Translations under genes and position numbers: made by a program
Shown here: piece by piece, positions 17,496 to 31,154 of the stretch
How positions within the stretch are numbered: the first letter of the stretch is position 1
How the letters are laid out: each line of letters opens with the position of its first letter
Notes under the pieces: model-generated
Databases searched by the model: none
What the model was told of the DNA's origin: nothing
Seen by the model: the letters and a program-made list of their open reading frames with translations, nothing else
Source of the DNA: Gordonia heveisoli
GTDB lineage: Bacteria > Actinomycetota > Actinomycetes > Mycobacteriales > Mycobacteriaceae
DNA length: 64,000 bases
Direction of reading: 5' to 3'
Assembly: GCF_030315745.1 (NCBI RefSeq)
Contig: NZ_JASXSH010000004.1
Span: 1 to 64,000, forward strand

Positions 17496-17522
17496 CCCCC
17501 GCACTTACCAGGAGTGCGGGGG
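17496..17522 (-). terminator. Terminator after rpoC
   Basis: CCCCCGCACT and AGTGCGGGGG form a 10-bp stem with a 7-base loop. On the minus strand it is followed by TTGTGTCGTTG. It lies 25 bases downstream of the rpoC stop and ends the rpoBC transcript. Confidence 0.85.
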
Positions 17523-17546
17523 TCGCGTCGTTCGAACTGTGGGTGA

Positions 17547-21503
<3,957 letters not shown>

Positions 21504-21540
21504 TTGTTACCTTTCCAGAGCTCTGCGGTCGTAGGTGGTG

Positions 21541-24500
21541 TCAGTTGGCGAGGTCGTCGACCGTGGCGGACTCGTTGCGCGACAGGTTGATACCGAGGTT
21601 GGCCGCAGCGCGTTCCAGATCCTCGTCGTCGGTGTCGTGCATCTCGATCGCCGCGCCGTCGGAGCTGAGCACCTCGACGTTCAGGCAGAGCGACTGAAGT
21701 TCCTTCAGCAGCACCTTGAACGACTCGGGGATACCCGGCTCGGGGATGTTCTCGCCCTTGACGATCGCCTCGTACACCTTCACGCGGCCGACCACGTCGT
21801 CCGACTTGATGGTGAGGAGCTCCTGCAGGGTGTAGGCGGCACCGTAGGCCTGCATCGCCCAGCACTCCATCTCACCGAAGCGCTGGCCACCGAACTGGGC
21901 CTTACCGCCGAGCGGCTGCTGGGTGATCATCGAGTACGGGCCGGTGGAACGCGCGTGGATCTTGTCGTCCACCAGGTGATGCAGCTTGATGATGTACATG
22001 TAGCCGACCGACACCGGGTACGGGAACGGCTCGCCGGAACGGCCGTCGAACAGCGTCGCCTTGCCGTCGCCGTTGACCATGACCTCACCGTCGCGGTTGG
22101 GCAGCGTCGAGGACAGCAGACCCGTCAGCTCCTCCTCACGCGCACCGTCGAACACCGGGGTGGCGGTGTTCGTGTCGGGCTCCGCCGCGTACATGTCCTC
22201 GGGCAGCTTCGACGCCCACTCCGGCACGCCCTCGGCGACGTTGATGTTCCAGCCGGCCTTGGCGATCCACCCGAGGTGGGTCTCCAGAATCTGGCCGATG
22301 TTCATACGACGCGGAACACCGTGGGTGTTCAGGATGATGTCGACGGGGGTGCCATCGGGCAGGAACGGCATGTCCTCCTGCGGGAGGATCTTGCCGATGA
22401 CGCCCTTGTTGCCGTGGCGGCCGGCGAGCTTGTCGCCGTCCTGGATCTTGCGCTTCTGGGCAACGTAGACACGGACCAGTTCGTTGACGCCGGGAGCGAG
22501 ATCGTCGTCGTCGTCGCGGCTGAAGACGCGAACACCGATGACCTTGCCGGTCTCACCGTGCGGCACCTTCAGCGAGGTGTCGCGGACCTCACGGGCCTTC
22601 TCACCGAAGATGGCGCGCAGCAGACGCTCTTCCGGGGTCAGCTCGGTCTCACCCTTCGGGGTGACCTTGCCGACCAGGATGTCGCCGTCGCGGACCTCGG
22701 CACCGATACGCACGATGCCACGCTCGTCGAGGTCGGCGAGGACCTCGTCGGAGACGTTCGGGATGTCCCGGGTGATCTCCTCGGCACCGAGCTTGGTGTC
22801 ACGGGCGTCGATCTCGTGCTCCTCGATGTGAATCGAGGTGAGGACGTCCTCTTCCACGAGGCGCTGCGACAGGATGATCGCGTCCTCGTAGTTGTGGCCC
22901 TCCCACGGCATGATCGCGACGAGCAGGTTCTTGCCCAGCGCCATCTCGCCGTTCTCGGTGCACGGACCGTCGGCCAGGACCTGACCCGACTCGACGCGCT
23001 GTCCCTCGTCCACGATCGGACGCTGGTTGGCGCAGGTGCCATGGTTGGACCGGGCGAACTTGCGCATGCGGTAGGTGTCGCGGGTGCCGTCGTCGGCCAT
23101 CACGGTGATGTAGTCGGCGGAGACCTCCTCGACCACACCGGTCTTGGCGGAGACGATCACGTCACCGGCGTCGACCGCGGCACGAAGCTCCATACCGGTA
23201 CCGACCAGCGGCGACTCGTTGCGGACCAGCGGCACGGCCTGACGCTGCATGTTCGCACCCATCAGGGCGCGGTTCGCGTCGTCGTGCTCGAGGAACGGGA
23301 TCATCGCGGTGGCGACCGACACCATCTGACGCGGCGAGACGTCGAGGTATTCGACATCGTTGGCGCCGACGAACTCGACCTCCGAACCCTTCTTACGCAC
23401 CAGGACACGCTCGTCGGTGATCCGACCGTTGAGGTCGTAGGAGGTGTTGGCCTGACCGATGAGGAAACGATCCTCCTCGTCGGCGGTCATGTACTCGATG
23501 TCGTCGGAGACGACACCGTCGACGACCTTGCGGTACGGGGTCTCGATGAAGCCGAACGGGTTGACCCGCGCGTACACCGAGAGTGAACCGATCAGACCGA
23601 TGTTCGGACCCTCAGGGGTCTCGATCGGGCACATGCGGCCGTAATGCGACGGGTGGACGTCGCGGACCTCGAGGCCGGCACGCTCACGGCTCAGACCGCC
23701 GGGGCCCAGCGCCGACAGACGACGCTTGTGGGTCAGACCCGACAGCGGGTTGTTCTGGTCCATGAACTGCGACAGCTGGCTGGTTCCGAAGAACTCCTTG
23801 ATCGCCGCCACGACAGGCCGGATGTTGATCAGGGTCTGCGGGGTGATCGCCTCGACGTCCTGGGTGGTCATGCGCTCACGCACGACACGTTCCATACGCG
23901 AGAGGCCGACGCGGATCTGGTTCTGGATCAGCTCGCCGACGGTACGCAGACGACGATTGCCGAAGTGGTCGATGTCGTCGACCTCGATCGGCACCTCGAT
24001 GCCACCGGGGCCGGTGACCGAGGACAGGCCGACGGTGTGCGGGTCGGCGTCGTGCAGGCGCACCAGGTACTCGACGGTGGCAGCGATGTCCTCGCGGGTC
24101 AGGGTCGACTCGCCGGTCATCGGGTTGCCGGTCAGACCGAGCTTCTTGTTGACCTTGTAGCGGCCGACGCGGGCCAGGTCGTAGCGCTTGTCCTTGAAGA
24201 ACAGGTTCTCCAGCAGGTTCTCCGCGGACTCCTTGGTCGGCGGCTCACCCGGACGCAGCTTGCGGTAGACCTCCAGCAGCGCCTCATCCTGGTTGGCGGT
24301 GTTGTCCTTCTCCAGGGTGGACATCATGATCTCGGAGAAGCCGAACCGCTCCGCGATCTCCTCGGTGGTCCAACCGAGCGCCTTGAGCAGCACGGTGACC
24401 GGCTGACGACGCTTGCGGTCGATACGCACACCCACGGTGTCGCGCTTGTCGACGTCGAACTCCAGCCACGCACCGCGACCCGGGATCACCTTGACGGTGT

Positions 24501-25035
24501 GCAGGGTCTTCTCGGTGGTCTTGTCGATCGACGAATCGAAGTACACGCCCGGGCTGCGGACCAGCTGGCTCACCACGACACGCTCGGTGCCGTTGATGAT
24601 GAAGCTGCCCTTGTCGGTCATGATCGGGAAGTCGCCCATGAAGACGGTCTGCGACTTGATCTCACCGGTGTTGTTGTTGATGAACTCCGCGGTGACGAAC
24701 AGCGGCGCCGCGTAGGTCATGTCCTTGTCCTTGCACTCCTCGACGGAGGCCTTGACCTCGTCGAAGTGCGGGTCGGTGAAGGACAGCGACATCGAACCGG
24801 AGAAGTCCTCGATCGGGGACAGCTCATGCAGAATGTCTTCGAGACCCCCGGTCGGGCTCTCCTCACCGCGCGCGATGGCCTTCGCACGCCATTCCGGGGA
24901 ACCGACGAGCCATTCGAAGGAATCAAGCTGGAGATCCAGGAGGCCGGGAACCTCCAACGGCTCGCTGATCTTTGCAAAAGACGCGCGATGCGGCGCGCCC
25001 GGGATTGTTGAGGTGGACTGGCGGTTGACTGCCAA
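21541..25035 (-). CDS. rpoB: DNA-directed RNA polymerase subunit beta
   Basis: This is about 1164 residues. The rifampicin-resistance region reads [18 protein letters not shown] followed by [13 protein letters not shown]. All key positions (Asp in MDQ, His in THK, Ser in RRLS) are wild type, so it predicts a rifampicin-susceptible polymerase. I prefer the TTG at 25035, which sits 7 bases after GGAAGG as in the mycobacterial gene. An in-frame GTG at 25053 is the alternative. The GATGGTACCC-equivalent loops and the C-terminal switch regions are intact. It is co-transcribed with rpoC. Confidence 0.98.
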   Translation of the reverse strand: MAVNRQSTSTIPGAPHRASFAKISEPLEVPGLLDLQLDSFEWLVGSPEWRAKAIARGEESPTGGLEDILHELSPIEDFSGSMSLSFTDPHFDEVKASVEECKDKDMTYAAPLFVTAEFINNNTGEIKSQTVFMGDFPIMTDKGSFIINGTERVVVSQLVRSPGVYFDSSIDKTTEKTLHTVKVIPGRGAWLEFDVDKRDTVGVRIDRKRRQPVTVLLKALGWTTEEIAERFGFSEIMMSTLEKDNTANQDEALLEVYRKLRPGEPPTKESAENLLENLFFKDKRYDLARVGRYKVNKKLGLTGNPMTGESTLTREDIAATVEYLVRLHDADPHTVGLSSVTGPGGIEVPIEVDDIDHFGNRRLRTVGELIQNQIRVGLSRMERVVRERMTTQDVEAITPQTLINIRPVVAAIKEFFGTSQLSQFMDQNNPLSGLTHKRRLSALGPGGLSRERAGLEVRDVHPSHYGRMCPIETPEGPNIGLIGSLSVYARVNPFGFIETPYRKVVDGVVSDDIEYMTADEEDRFLIGQANTSYDLNGRITDERVLVRKKGSEVEFVGANDVEYLDVSPRQMVSVATAMIPFLEHDDANRALMGANMQRQAVPLVRNESPLVGTGMELRAAVDAGDVIVSAKTGVVEEVSADYITVMADDGTRDTYRMRKFARSNHGTCANQRPIVDEGQRVESGQVLADGPCTENGEMALGKNLLVAIMPWEGHNYEDAIILSQRLVEEDVLTSIHIEEHEIDARDTKLGAEEITRDIPNVSDEVLADLDERGIVRIGAEVRDGDILVGKVTPKGETELTPEERLLRAIFGEKAREVRDTSLKVPHGETGKVIGVRVFSRDDDDDLAPGVNELVRVYVAQKRKIQDGDKLAGRHGNKGVIGKILPQEDMPFLPDGTPVDIILNTHGVPRRMNIGQILETHLGWIAKAGWNINVAEGVPEWASKLPEDMYAAEPDTNTATPVFDGAREEELTGLLSSTLPNRDGEVMVNGDGKATLFDGRSGEPFPYPVSVGYMYIIKLHHLVDDKIHARSTGPYSMITQQPLGGKAQFGGQRFGEMECWAMQAYGAAYTLQELLTIKSDDVVGRVKVYEAIVKGENIPEPGIPESFKVLLKELQSLCLNVEVLSSDGAAIEMHDTDDEDLERAAANLGINLSRNESATVDDLAN

Positions 25036-25192
25036 GATGCGTCCTTCCAACACGACGTGTTCACTATGCGGTGAGTGGCTTGAGGGCCGTTCGCTGGTGT
25101 CGAACCTGAATCGGCGATAACCACAGCACACACGCAAAGTGGGCCGGAAGGAATCGATAGATGGACAGGAGGCAGCCAGCGCAACGTCCAAC

Positions 25193-25221
25193 TGTATCAG
25201 AAAATAGACGGACTTTGTCAA
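25193..25221 (-). promoter_or_regulatory. Likely rpoBC promoter
   Basis: On the minus strand there is a perfect -35 hexamer TTGACA at 25221-25216, a 17-base spacer, and GATACA at 25198-25193 as the -10. It would put transcription start about 150 bases upstream of rpoB, leaving a long leader. The -10 is only a fair match. The rest of 25036-25460 shows no gene. Confidence 0.55.
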
Positions 25222-25460
25222 GTCTGACCGGAATCAAATCCAGGTCGGACGCCAAGTCACGTCTGGCAGCATCTCCGCGCCGGTGGCTGCCTTCGCATCA
25301 ATCGCTGGTGACAGCGTGGCCCCACAACGCCCCGACGTCAAGCGCTACGCGCGTTTTCGTCGAAGAAATCTCGGTTCCGGCGACGACGGAAGAAGTCGTA
25401 CCGCACCAACGAGACCGACGACGAACAACCGCCAACGAACGACAGCCACGATGAACGACA

Positions 25461-25490
25461 CGACGCGGTCCCCCGGAGGGAACCGCGTCG
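25461..25490 (-). terminator. Terminator after the mce operon
   Basis: CGACGCGGT and ACCGCGTCG, extended inward by TCCC/GGGG on the minus strand, form a strong stem. It is 27 bases past the stop of the last Mce-associated gene. The T-run is weak (TGTCGTT). It separates mce transcription from rpoBC, which lies immediately downstream on the same strand. Confidence 0.75.
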
Positions 25491-25516
25491 GACGTTCGGA
25501 GACCGCGATCGGCGGA

Positions 25517-26467
25517 TCAGGCCTGCGGCAGCTGGTTGACCGGGGTGATCGTGGAGAACAACCACTGGTCGCCGCTGCGGGTGGTTTCTGCCAGCACACC
25601 GGGTGCGCCGCTGTTGACGGCGACGCCGTTCACCGACTGGCTCACGATGAGGTAGGCCACCACGGTGGCCGAGTCACCACTGGACGACAGATCCCGTACG
25701 CCGACATTCTCGACGCGACATTCGGCGATCGCCTTCGTCTTGGTCAGCACCTGGCGCTGAGTCGGAAGGTAGTCACGGAAGTTCTTCAACGCCTCACCGG
25801 TCAGCACCGTCTCGGCGGTCTTCGCCCAGCTGTCCACATCCGGCCCGGGGTAGGCGATCGCGGAGCAGAGCTTGGCGCGGACCTGCGCGGTCAGCTCGCT
25901 GGTGGCCGCACCGTCGACGAATGCCTTGTTGTCGGGGCGCGCGCCGGGATGAAAGGCCGCGACGGTCGCGAAGACCGCGAAGACCGCGGCCACCGCCGCC
26001 AGGATCGCGATGGTCCGACGGCTCAGCCAGCCGCCATCATCCCGCACGCCGGCTTGCGCCCGACGTCGGGGTTCGGCCGGCCGGGTGGTCGTCGTCGCCG
26101 ACGCCGCACGTTTGCCTCCAGCGTCACCGGGACGGATCGTCGACACCCGCGACACCGGACGGGTACGGGTCGGCGGCTCGGTGGTCTCAGCGTCTGCATC
26201 CTCCGCTTCGGCCTCGGCCTCGATCGTCACCGTCTCGGCGTCAGCACCGCCCGACTCGGTCTCGGCACTGTCGGTCTCGGCGCTGTCGGTCTCGGCGCTG
26301 TCGGTCTCGGCGCTGTCGGTCTCGACACTCGGGACCTCGACCGTGGTGTCCTCAGCCGTGGCGTTCTCGACTGCGGTGTCCTCAATACGCGTACGGTCGC
26401 CGGCCGCAGGGGTCCGCCCGGCGACCTTGGGCCGGTACCCGGACTTACGGTTCGGTTTGGGGGCCAT
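25517..26467 (-). CDS. Mce-associated membrane protein with acidic repeat
   Basis: The protein is 316 residues. The N-terminal 135 residues are disordered and acidic, with a five-residue repeat (SAETD) in about four tandem copies followed by AEAEAEAEDADAET. One transmembrane helix (IAILAAVAAVFAVFATVAAF) comes next, then an extracytoplasmic Mce-associated domain (VTKTKAIAECRVENVGVRDL, DQWLFSTITPVN). It is the last gene of the mce operon and overlaps the preceding mam gene by one base. Mam proteins are thought to stabilise Mce complexes. The acidic repeat is presumably cytoplasmic and could bind the basic side of a partner; this is speculation. Confidence 0.85.
   Translation of the reverse strand: MAPKPNRKSGYRPKVAGRTPAAGDRTRIEDTAVENATAEDTTVEVPSVETDSAETDSAETDSAETDSAETESGGADAETVTIEAEAEAEDADAETTEPPTRTRPVSRVSTIRPGDAGGKRAASATTTTRPAEPRRRAQAGVRDDGGWLSRRTIAILAAVAAVFAVFATVAAFHPGARPDNKAFVDGAATSELTAQVRAKLCSAIAYPGPDVDSWAKTAETVLTGEALKNFRDYLPTQRQVLTKTKAIAECRVENVGVRDLSSSGDSATVVAYLIVSQSVNGVAVNSGAPGVLAETTRSGDQWLFSTITPVNQLPQA
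26257..26331. repeat. 15-bp tandem repeat inside the acidic Mce-associated gene
   Basis: CGGTCTCGGCGCTGT is repeated in register about 4.5 times, with only one internal mismatch before the degenerate last copy. It encodes the SAETD repeats. Near-perfect copies suggest recent slippage expansion, so the number is likely to vary between strains. Confidence 0.9.
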
Positions 26468-27186
26468 CAGTTGCCACCTCCCTGGGGCTGCGGAGTCTGG
26501 GCAGGTGTCTGGGGCTGCGGGTTCGCACCCTGGCCGGTGTCGGTGAACTCGATCGCGTCGAGCGGCACCACCTGACTGGCCTTCCAGACATCGCCGTCAC
26601 CGCGCAGCATGGTGAGCAGGAAGCCCATCGTCGCCGGATCACTCTTCTTGCCGTCGACCACCCCGACGACCGCCACGTAGACGAGCACCTTGGCGGTGCC
26701 GTCGTCGGCATTCACCTCGGTGGCCGCCGCCGTCCGCGGGAAACCGACGGTCCGGCCCGGCTGCCCGTTGGACTTGCGCAGCGGCTCCACCAGCGAGGTC
26801 TGGATCTGCTGCTGAACCTGCTTGAGCGCATCCCCGGTGAACGAGGCGTTCAGGTTGCGATTCCAGTCCTCGAGCTTGGCCGGGTCGATCGTGGTCACAT
26901 TGACCATCGCCTGCTCGGCCGCGTCCGTAGCCTCATCACGGGCCTGTGCCGTCGGCTTGTCGACGAAGTAGGCCTGATAGGCGTGGTAGCCGAAGACGCC
27001 GGCGCAGACCACCGCGGCGACCACCGCGAGTACGGCGACCACCGACAGCACGCGCCAGGTGAGCACCTCGCGGTCCGTCGATGTGTCGTTCGTGGTCGTC
27101 GGGGCCGGCGCACCGGCCTTTCCCGCTACCTTGCGGGCCGGGCCTGTTCGCCGCGCACCACGCTGCTTGTCTGTCTTACTGCTCAT
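26467..27186 (-). CDS. Mce-associated membrane protein
   Basis: This is 239 residues: a basic cytoplasmic N-terminus (KQRGARRTGPARKVAGK), one transmembrane helix near 45-67 (VLSVVAVLAVVAAVVCAGVFG), then the extracytoplasmic domain. The domain has EDWNRNLNASFTGDALKQV, TAKVLVYVAVVGVV and a closing DVWKASQVVPLDAIEF. A Pro/Gln/Gly-rich tail follows. It is downstream of mceF by 85 bases and overlaps the next mam gene. By homology it is an accessory protein of the Mce lipid importer. Confidence 0.88.
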   Translation of the reverse strand: MSSKTDKQRGARRTGPARKVAGKAGAPAPTTTNDTSTDREVLTWRVLSVVAVLAVVAAVVCAGVFGYHAYQAYFVDKPTAQARDEATDAAEQAMVNVTTIDPAKLEDWNRNLNASFTGDALKQVQQQIQTSLVEPLRKSNGQPGRTVGFPRTAAATEVNADDGTAKVLVYVAVVGVVDGKKSDPATMGFLLTMLRGDGDVWKASQVVPLDAIEFTDTGQGANPQPQTPAQTPQPQGGGN

Positions 27187-27271
27187 CGGGCGTCACCTTA
27201 ACGATCGCACCTGAGAACGCGCCAATCTCGCACACGGCGAGGCCGACCTCGGGAAACGATCTCGACTACTG

Positions 27272-28513
27272 CTATTTCGGATGCACACCCAACAGCGCCG
27301 CGAGCTGCGTGGCCAGCGGGTTGAGGTTGAGCTTGTCCGGATCTTTCTTGGGCGTCTTGTCCCACGGCTGCGGGTAAGCCGGATTGGCGAACACGGCGCG
27401 CTCGGCACCGCGAACACCGGTCGGGTTGCCCTGCGGCACCGTACAGCGAGCGTTCGTGTTGAACGGGAACTCGTCGTAGTGCACGTCGAAGGACGGGTCA
27501 CGACGCTTCATCTCGTTGATCATGTTGCGCGTGCCCTCATAGCCGCGAGTACACGACGCCGGGTTGTTGGTCTCCAGCACGATGCCGAAGTGGATCTGCC
27601 CATCCCCCGGTGCCGGGCTGTGGCTACCTGCCGACAGTGCCGACAGCATCGCGAAGGTCGCCGACGTCGCGAACGCGGTCGGTTCGATCGTGCGGACCAC
27701 CTCGGAGAGGTCGGCCACGACCTTGGTCATATCTCCGCCGTACTGCTGGATCAGCTTCGAGATCTGCGTTGCCGACAAGGTGCCGGTGGTCAGCAGGCGG
27801 CGCAGGTCGGGGTCCGCCGACACGAGCGTCGCCGTCACCAGGTTCAGACCGTTCGCCCACGCCAGGATCTCGTCGGACTGCTCGGCCTGGGTGGCCAGCA
27901 CGACATTCGAATTGCCCAGCAAGTCGATGGTCTCGCCGATGTTGTCCGCACCGGACTGCGCCAACTTACTCAACGAATCGACCAGGCGGGTCATGTTCTC
28001 GTTCTGGCCGTTGAACGCCTTGCCCAACTCGGTGATCACCGTGTGCAGGTCGTCGACCGGAATCGATGAGGTGAAGTCCAGCGCCGAGGAGACCACATCC
28101 TCCAGCGGCGGCGGCAGCTCCGACTTGGTGATGACCGAACCGTCCTCGAGGAAGGGGCCCTCGGCTGACGGCGGTCGCAGGTCGATGAACTGCTCACCGA
28201 TCGCCGACCGTTCGGCGACAACGGCGACGGCCGACGCGGGGACGTCGGGGGCCGACGAATCGAGGTCGAGTGTGACGTCGACACCCTTCTCGGTCAGCTT
28301 CAGTTCGCCGACCCGGCCAACCGGAACACCCTGATAGGTGACCTCGGCGTTGGTGAAGATGCCGCCGCTGTCGGGCAGTTGCACGGTCACGTGGTAGACA
28401 CCGACACCGGCCAACTTGTCCAGGCGGGCGTATTTGGCGCCGACGAACACGACCGCGACCAGTCCGACCACGACGAACACGATCAGCTGGATTCTCGCGA
28501 GCTTGCTGATCAT
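27272..28513 (-). CDS. mceF: MCE family protein MceF
   Basis: The protein has 413 residues. An N-terminal signal-anchor (LIVFVVVGLVAVVFVGAKYA) is followed by the MlaD/MCE beta-barrel. Hallmarks are YHVTVQLPDSGGIFTNAEVTY and GVPVGRVGELKLTEKGV, close to mycobacterial MceF. A long helical region follows (TRLVDSLSKLAQSG, VADLSEVVRTIEPTAFA), then a C-terminal tail. As the final MCE subunit it would join the hetero-hexameric shaft that shuttles lipid across the periplasm. It overlaps mceE by 4 bases. Confidence 0.92.
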   Translation of the reverse strand: MISKLARIQLIVFVVVGLVAVVFVGAKYARLDKLAGVGVYHVTVQLPDSGGIFTNAEVTYQGVPVGRVGELKLTEKGVDVTLDLDSSAPDVPASAVAVVAERSAIGEQFIDLRPPSAEGPFLEDGSVITKSELPPPLEDVVSSALDFTSSIPVDDLHTVITELGKAFNGQNENMTRLVDSLSKLAQSGADNIGETIDLLGNSNVVLATQAEQSDEILAWANGLNLVTATLVSADPDLRRLLTTGTLSATQISKLIQQYGGDMTKVVADLSEVVRTIEPTAFATSATFAMLSALSAGSHSPAPGDGQIHFGIVLETNNPASCTRGYEGTRNMINEMKRRDPSFDVHYDEFPFNTNARCTVPQGNPTGVRGAERAVFANPAYPQPWDKTPKKDPDKLNLNPLATQLAALLGVHPK

Positions 28514-29826
28514 CGCTGACCTCCCAGAATCGCCAGCGGACCGTCGAGTAGTTGCTGGCCGCGCCGAGCCGGTGCCGGCAGGGTGACGCCGGAACCTTCA
28601 CGGGTCGCCGACGCCGGGTACCGACCGCCCGAGGGCGGGGTGTTCGGCCCGGGCCGCGAATTCGGCGCCGGTGGCAGCAGGCTGATCGTCGGCCAGCCGT
28701 AGCGCGGTCCGTTGCCGTTGTAGTACGGGTTACGCGGATCGACCGGGACGTTCACCCGGACCGGCGGCGAGTACTTCGGCGTGCCCTGTCCGACGCCGAG
28801 TGCTTCGAGCTGGTTGAGCAGACGCAGATCGAGGGTCATGAACAGGTTGACCGAATCACCGTGTGCGCCGGGCAGGATCCAGTCCGGGAACGGATGGGTC
28901 AGCATCAGCGGGGCCGCGGTGATCAGGTCCGGAGCGGCCTTAGCCAGCTCGGTGAGCACCGGACGCAGCGCCTTGAGGTCGGTGATCAGCGCCTTGCGCG
29001 ACTTGCCGAGCACATCGGTACCGACCTGGCCGAGCTTGTCGAGTTTGGTCAGCAGGTCCACGAACTGCGGACGCTGCTCTTCGAGCACCTCGATACCCTC
29101 GGGCAGCTGCTGCAGGATCCGCTCGATCTGTTTGGTCTGGCCTTCCGCCCGCGTGGACAGCCGCGACAGACCGTCGATCGCGGTCACGATGTCGTCGCGC
29201 TGCTTGTTCAGGCTGCTGATCAGGATGCTGGTCTGTTTGAGCAGACTCTTCGCGTTTCGGGCGCCGGCACCTTCGAGGGCGGTGTTCAACTCGGTGACGA
29301 TCGGCTTCAGCTGGCTGAAACCACCGCCGTTGAGCAGCATCGCGAGCGCGCCGAGGACCTGCTCGATGTCGGTCGCGGTCCGTGTCCGGGTGAGCGGGAT
29401 CGGCTCACTCTCGCTCTGCCGAGGCGCGGTCGCCGCGCCGGCCGGCTCGACCAGGGCGACGAACTTCTCGCCGAGCAGTGAGGTCTGGTCCACGTTGGCG
29501 GTCGCCTTGGTGGACAGTTCGACGTCGTTCTTCACCTGCACGGTCACCTGGGCGTACCACTGGCCGTCGGGAACCTCGACCTTGGTCACGCGTCCGACCG
29601 GGATGCCGTTCTGCTTGACCATCGACTGCGGGACCAGATCGAGGATGTTCTCGAACTGGATCTGATAGGTGCGCGGGTTGTCCCCGGTGTCGACGCCGCC
29701 GGGCAGCGGGATCGACTGGATACCACCCGCACCGCAACCGGCGACCGCGACGACGACGGCCAGCAGCACGGCGACCAGCCCGGCGCGGGTGGCACCGCTA
29801 CGCGTCACAGCACGTGGCGAACGCAT
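28510..29826 (-). CDS. mceE: MCE family lipoprotein MceE
   Basis: This is a 438-residue lipoprotein: signal LVAVLLAVVVAVAGCGAGG with lipobox VAGC. The MCE domain then has QIQFENILDLVPQSMVKQNG and IPVGRVTKVEVPDGQW. A helical region and a Pro-rich C-terminus (PPAPNSRPGPNTPPSGG) follow. Within mce operons the fifth gene is normally the lipoprotein (LprK type), which fits this position. It overlaps mceF (4 bases) and mceD (1 base), consistent with coordinated translation. It is thought to anchor the hexamer in the membrane. Confidence 0.93.
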   Translation of the reverse strand: MRSPRAVTRSGATRAGLVAVLLAVVVAVAGCGAGGIQSIPLPGGVDTGDNPRTYQIQFENILDLVPQSMVKQNGIPVGRVTKVEVPDGQWYAQVTVQVKNDVELSTKATANVDQTSLLGEKFVALVEPAGAATAPRQSESEPIPLTRTRTATDIEQVLGALAMLLNGGGFSQLKPIVTELNTALEGAGARNAKSLLKQTSILISSLNKQRDDIVTAIDGLSRLSTRAEGQTKQIERILQQLPEGIEVLEEQRPQFVDLLTKLDKLGQVGTDVLGKSRKALITDLKALRPVLTELAKAAPDLITAAPLMLTHPFPDWILPGAHGDSVNLFMTLDLRLLNQLEALGVGQGTPKYSPPVRVNVPVDPRNPYYNGNGPRYGWPTISLLPPAPNSRPGPNTPPSGGRYPASATREGSGVTLPAPARRGQQLLDGPLAILGGQR

Positions 29827-31154
29827 CAGTTACCTCCCCGCGGGGTCGTCGTCGCCGGCTTGGGCTTCGTGGTGGTCGTCTTGGGCTTGGGTTTGGTCGT
29901 CGGCGACTGCAGACCCGGATCCGGGTTTCCGGGTTTGGTACCCGGCACCGGATAGCGCTGCAGCTTGTTGTTGCTCATGATGCCGAAGGGCAGCGACGGC
30001 AGGATCGGCGTCAGCACTCCGTCGGTGATCTGCTGGCCGAGTTCCTCACACTTGGAGATCAGCGGGCGCAGCGTCGTGGAGAACTGGGTGGCCGACGGGT
30101 TGCCCGGCAGCACCGCGCCGAGATCGAGCAGACGACACTGGGCACCGATCAGATCCTGCAGATCCGGGATGGTCAGACGCATCGCCAACGTGCCGGACTC
30201 GGCGTCGTAGGCGTTGATCAGGTTGTTCAACGTCACCGGCAGGACCGTCAGCACCTCCTTGAGGGAGGTCTTGGTGTCCAGCAGGGCCTGGGTGGTCGGC
30301 CGCAGATCCTTGAGGGTGCGGCCGATCTTGTCCCGGTTGTCGTCGAGGAATCCGGCCACGTCACCGAGGGCGATGGACAGCTTGTTCAGGGCGAGCCCGA
30401 GCTGCTGGCGTTCCCCGGAGAGGAAGACGTTGAACTTCGCCATCTGCGTGTTGAACTGACGCACCTGGGTGTCGTTCTCACGCAACGCGCCGACGAAGAC
30501 GTTCAGGTTCTTCACGGTGTCGACCAGGTTGCCGCGCGAATCGGCGAGTGTGGTGCTGGCCTTGGAGAGCTGCTCGATGGCCCGGCCCAGGTCGGCGCCG
30601 TTGCCGCGCAGGTTGTCGGCTCCGGTGGCGATGGCCTCGTTGACCGCGCCGTTCTTGTTGACACCGTTGGGTCCGAGCGCGTCGGACAGTTCCTTGACGC
30701 TCTTGTAGATCTGGTCGACCTCGACGGGCACCAGGGTCTGCTTGAGCGAGAGGGTGATGTCTTTGCCCGCCTTCGGCCCCCCCGAGTAGGCCGGGGCCAG
30801 TTGCACGAACCGGTCGGCGACCACCGACGGGATCACCTGTACCGCACGCACATCGGCGGGCAGTTCGACGCCGCGCTGGACGGTCATGGTCACCTTCACC
30901 GTGTCACCCTGCGGCTCGACCGAGTCGACCTTGCCGACCGGGACACCGAGGATGCGGACGTCGGAACCCTTGTAGATGCCGACCGTGCGCTGGAAGGTTG
31001 CGGTGATCTTCGTGGTGCCGATCGAGGAGAACACCCACCACAGGGCGCTCGCCAGGATCAGCGCGAGGATCAGGCCGAGGACGAGACCGACGATGTGACG
31101 TGGGGTGAACCAGCGTCCCGGTCCCGTGCTCTGGGTGAGATCGGGTGCAGTCAT
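29826..31154 (-). CDS. mceD: MCE family protein MceD
   Basis: The 442-residue protein has a signal-anchor (IVGLVLGLILALILASALWW) and an MCE domain (TKITATFQRTVGIYKGSDVR, then ILGVPVGKVDSVEPQGD). A long helical middle follows (LNVFVGALRENDTQVRQF), then a Pro/Thr/Lys-rich C-terminus (TTKPKPKTTTTKPKPATTT). The disordered tail is a known variable feature of Mce C/D proteins, possibly interacting with the cell wall. It shares single-base overlaps with mceC and mceE. Confidence 0.92.
   Translation of the reverse strand: MTAPDLTQSTGPGRWFTPRHIVGLVLGLILALILASALWWVFSSIGTTKITATFQRTVGIYKGSDVRILGVPVGKVDSVEPQGDTVKVTMTVQRGVELPADVRAVQVIPSVVADRFVQLAPAYSGGPKAGKDITLSLKQTLVPVEVDQIYKSVKELSDALGPNGVNKNGAVNEAIATGADNLRGNGADLGRAIEQLSKASTTLADSRGNLVDTVKNLNVFVGALRENDTQVRQFNTQMAKFNVFLSGERQQLGLALNKLSIALGDVAGFLDDNRDKIGRTLKDLRPTTQALLDTKTSLKEVLTVLPVTLNNLINAYDAESGTLAMRLTIPDLQDLIGAQCRLLDLGAVLPGNPSATQFSTTLRPLISKCEELGQQITDGVLTPILPSLPFGIMSNNKLQRYPVPGTKPGNPDPGLQSPTTKPKPKTTTTKPKPATTTPRGGN

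Noticed and set aside
23700-23800. Rifampicin-resistance substitution in rpoB
   Set aside because: The resistance-determining segment reads as wild type at the key Asp, His and Ser positions.
21535-25011. Long plus-strand frames opposite rpoB (683 and 455 codons)
   Set aside because: Same antisense effect; rpoB on the minus strand is unmistakable.
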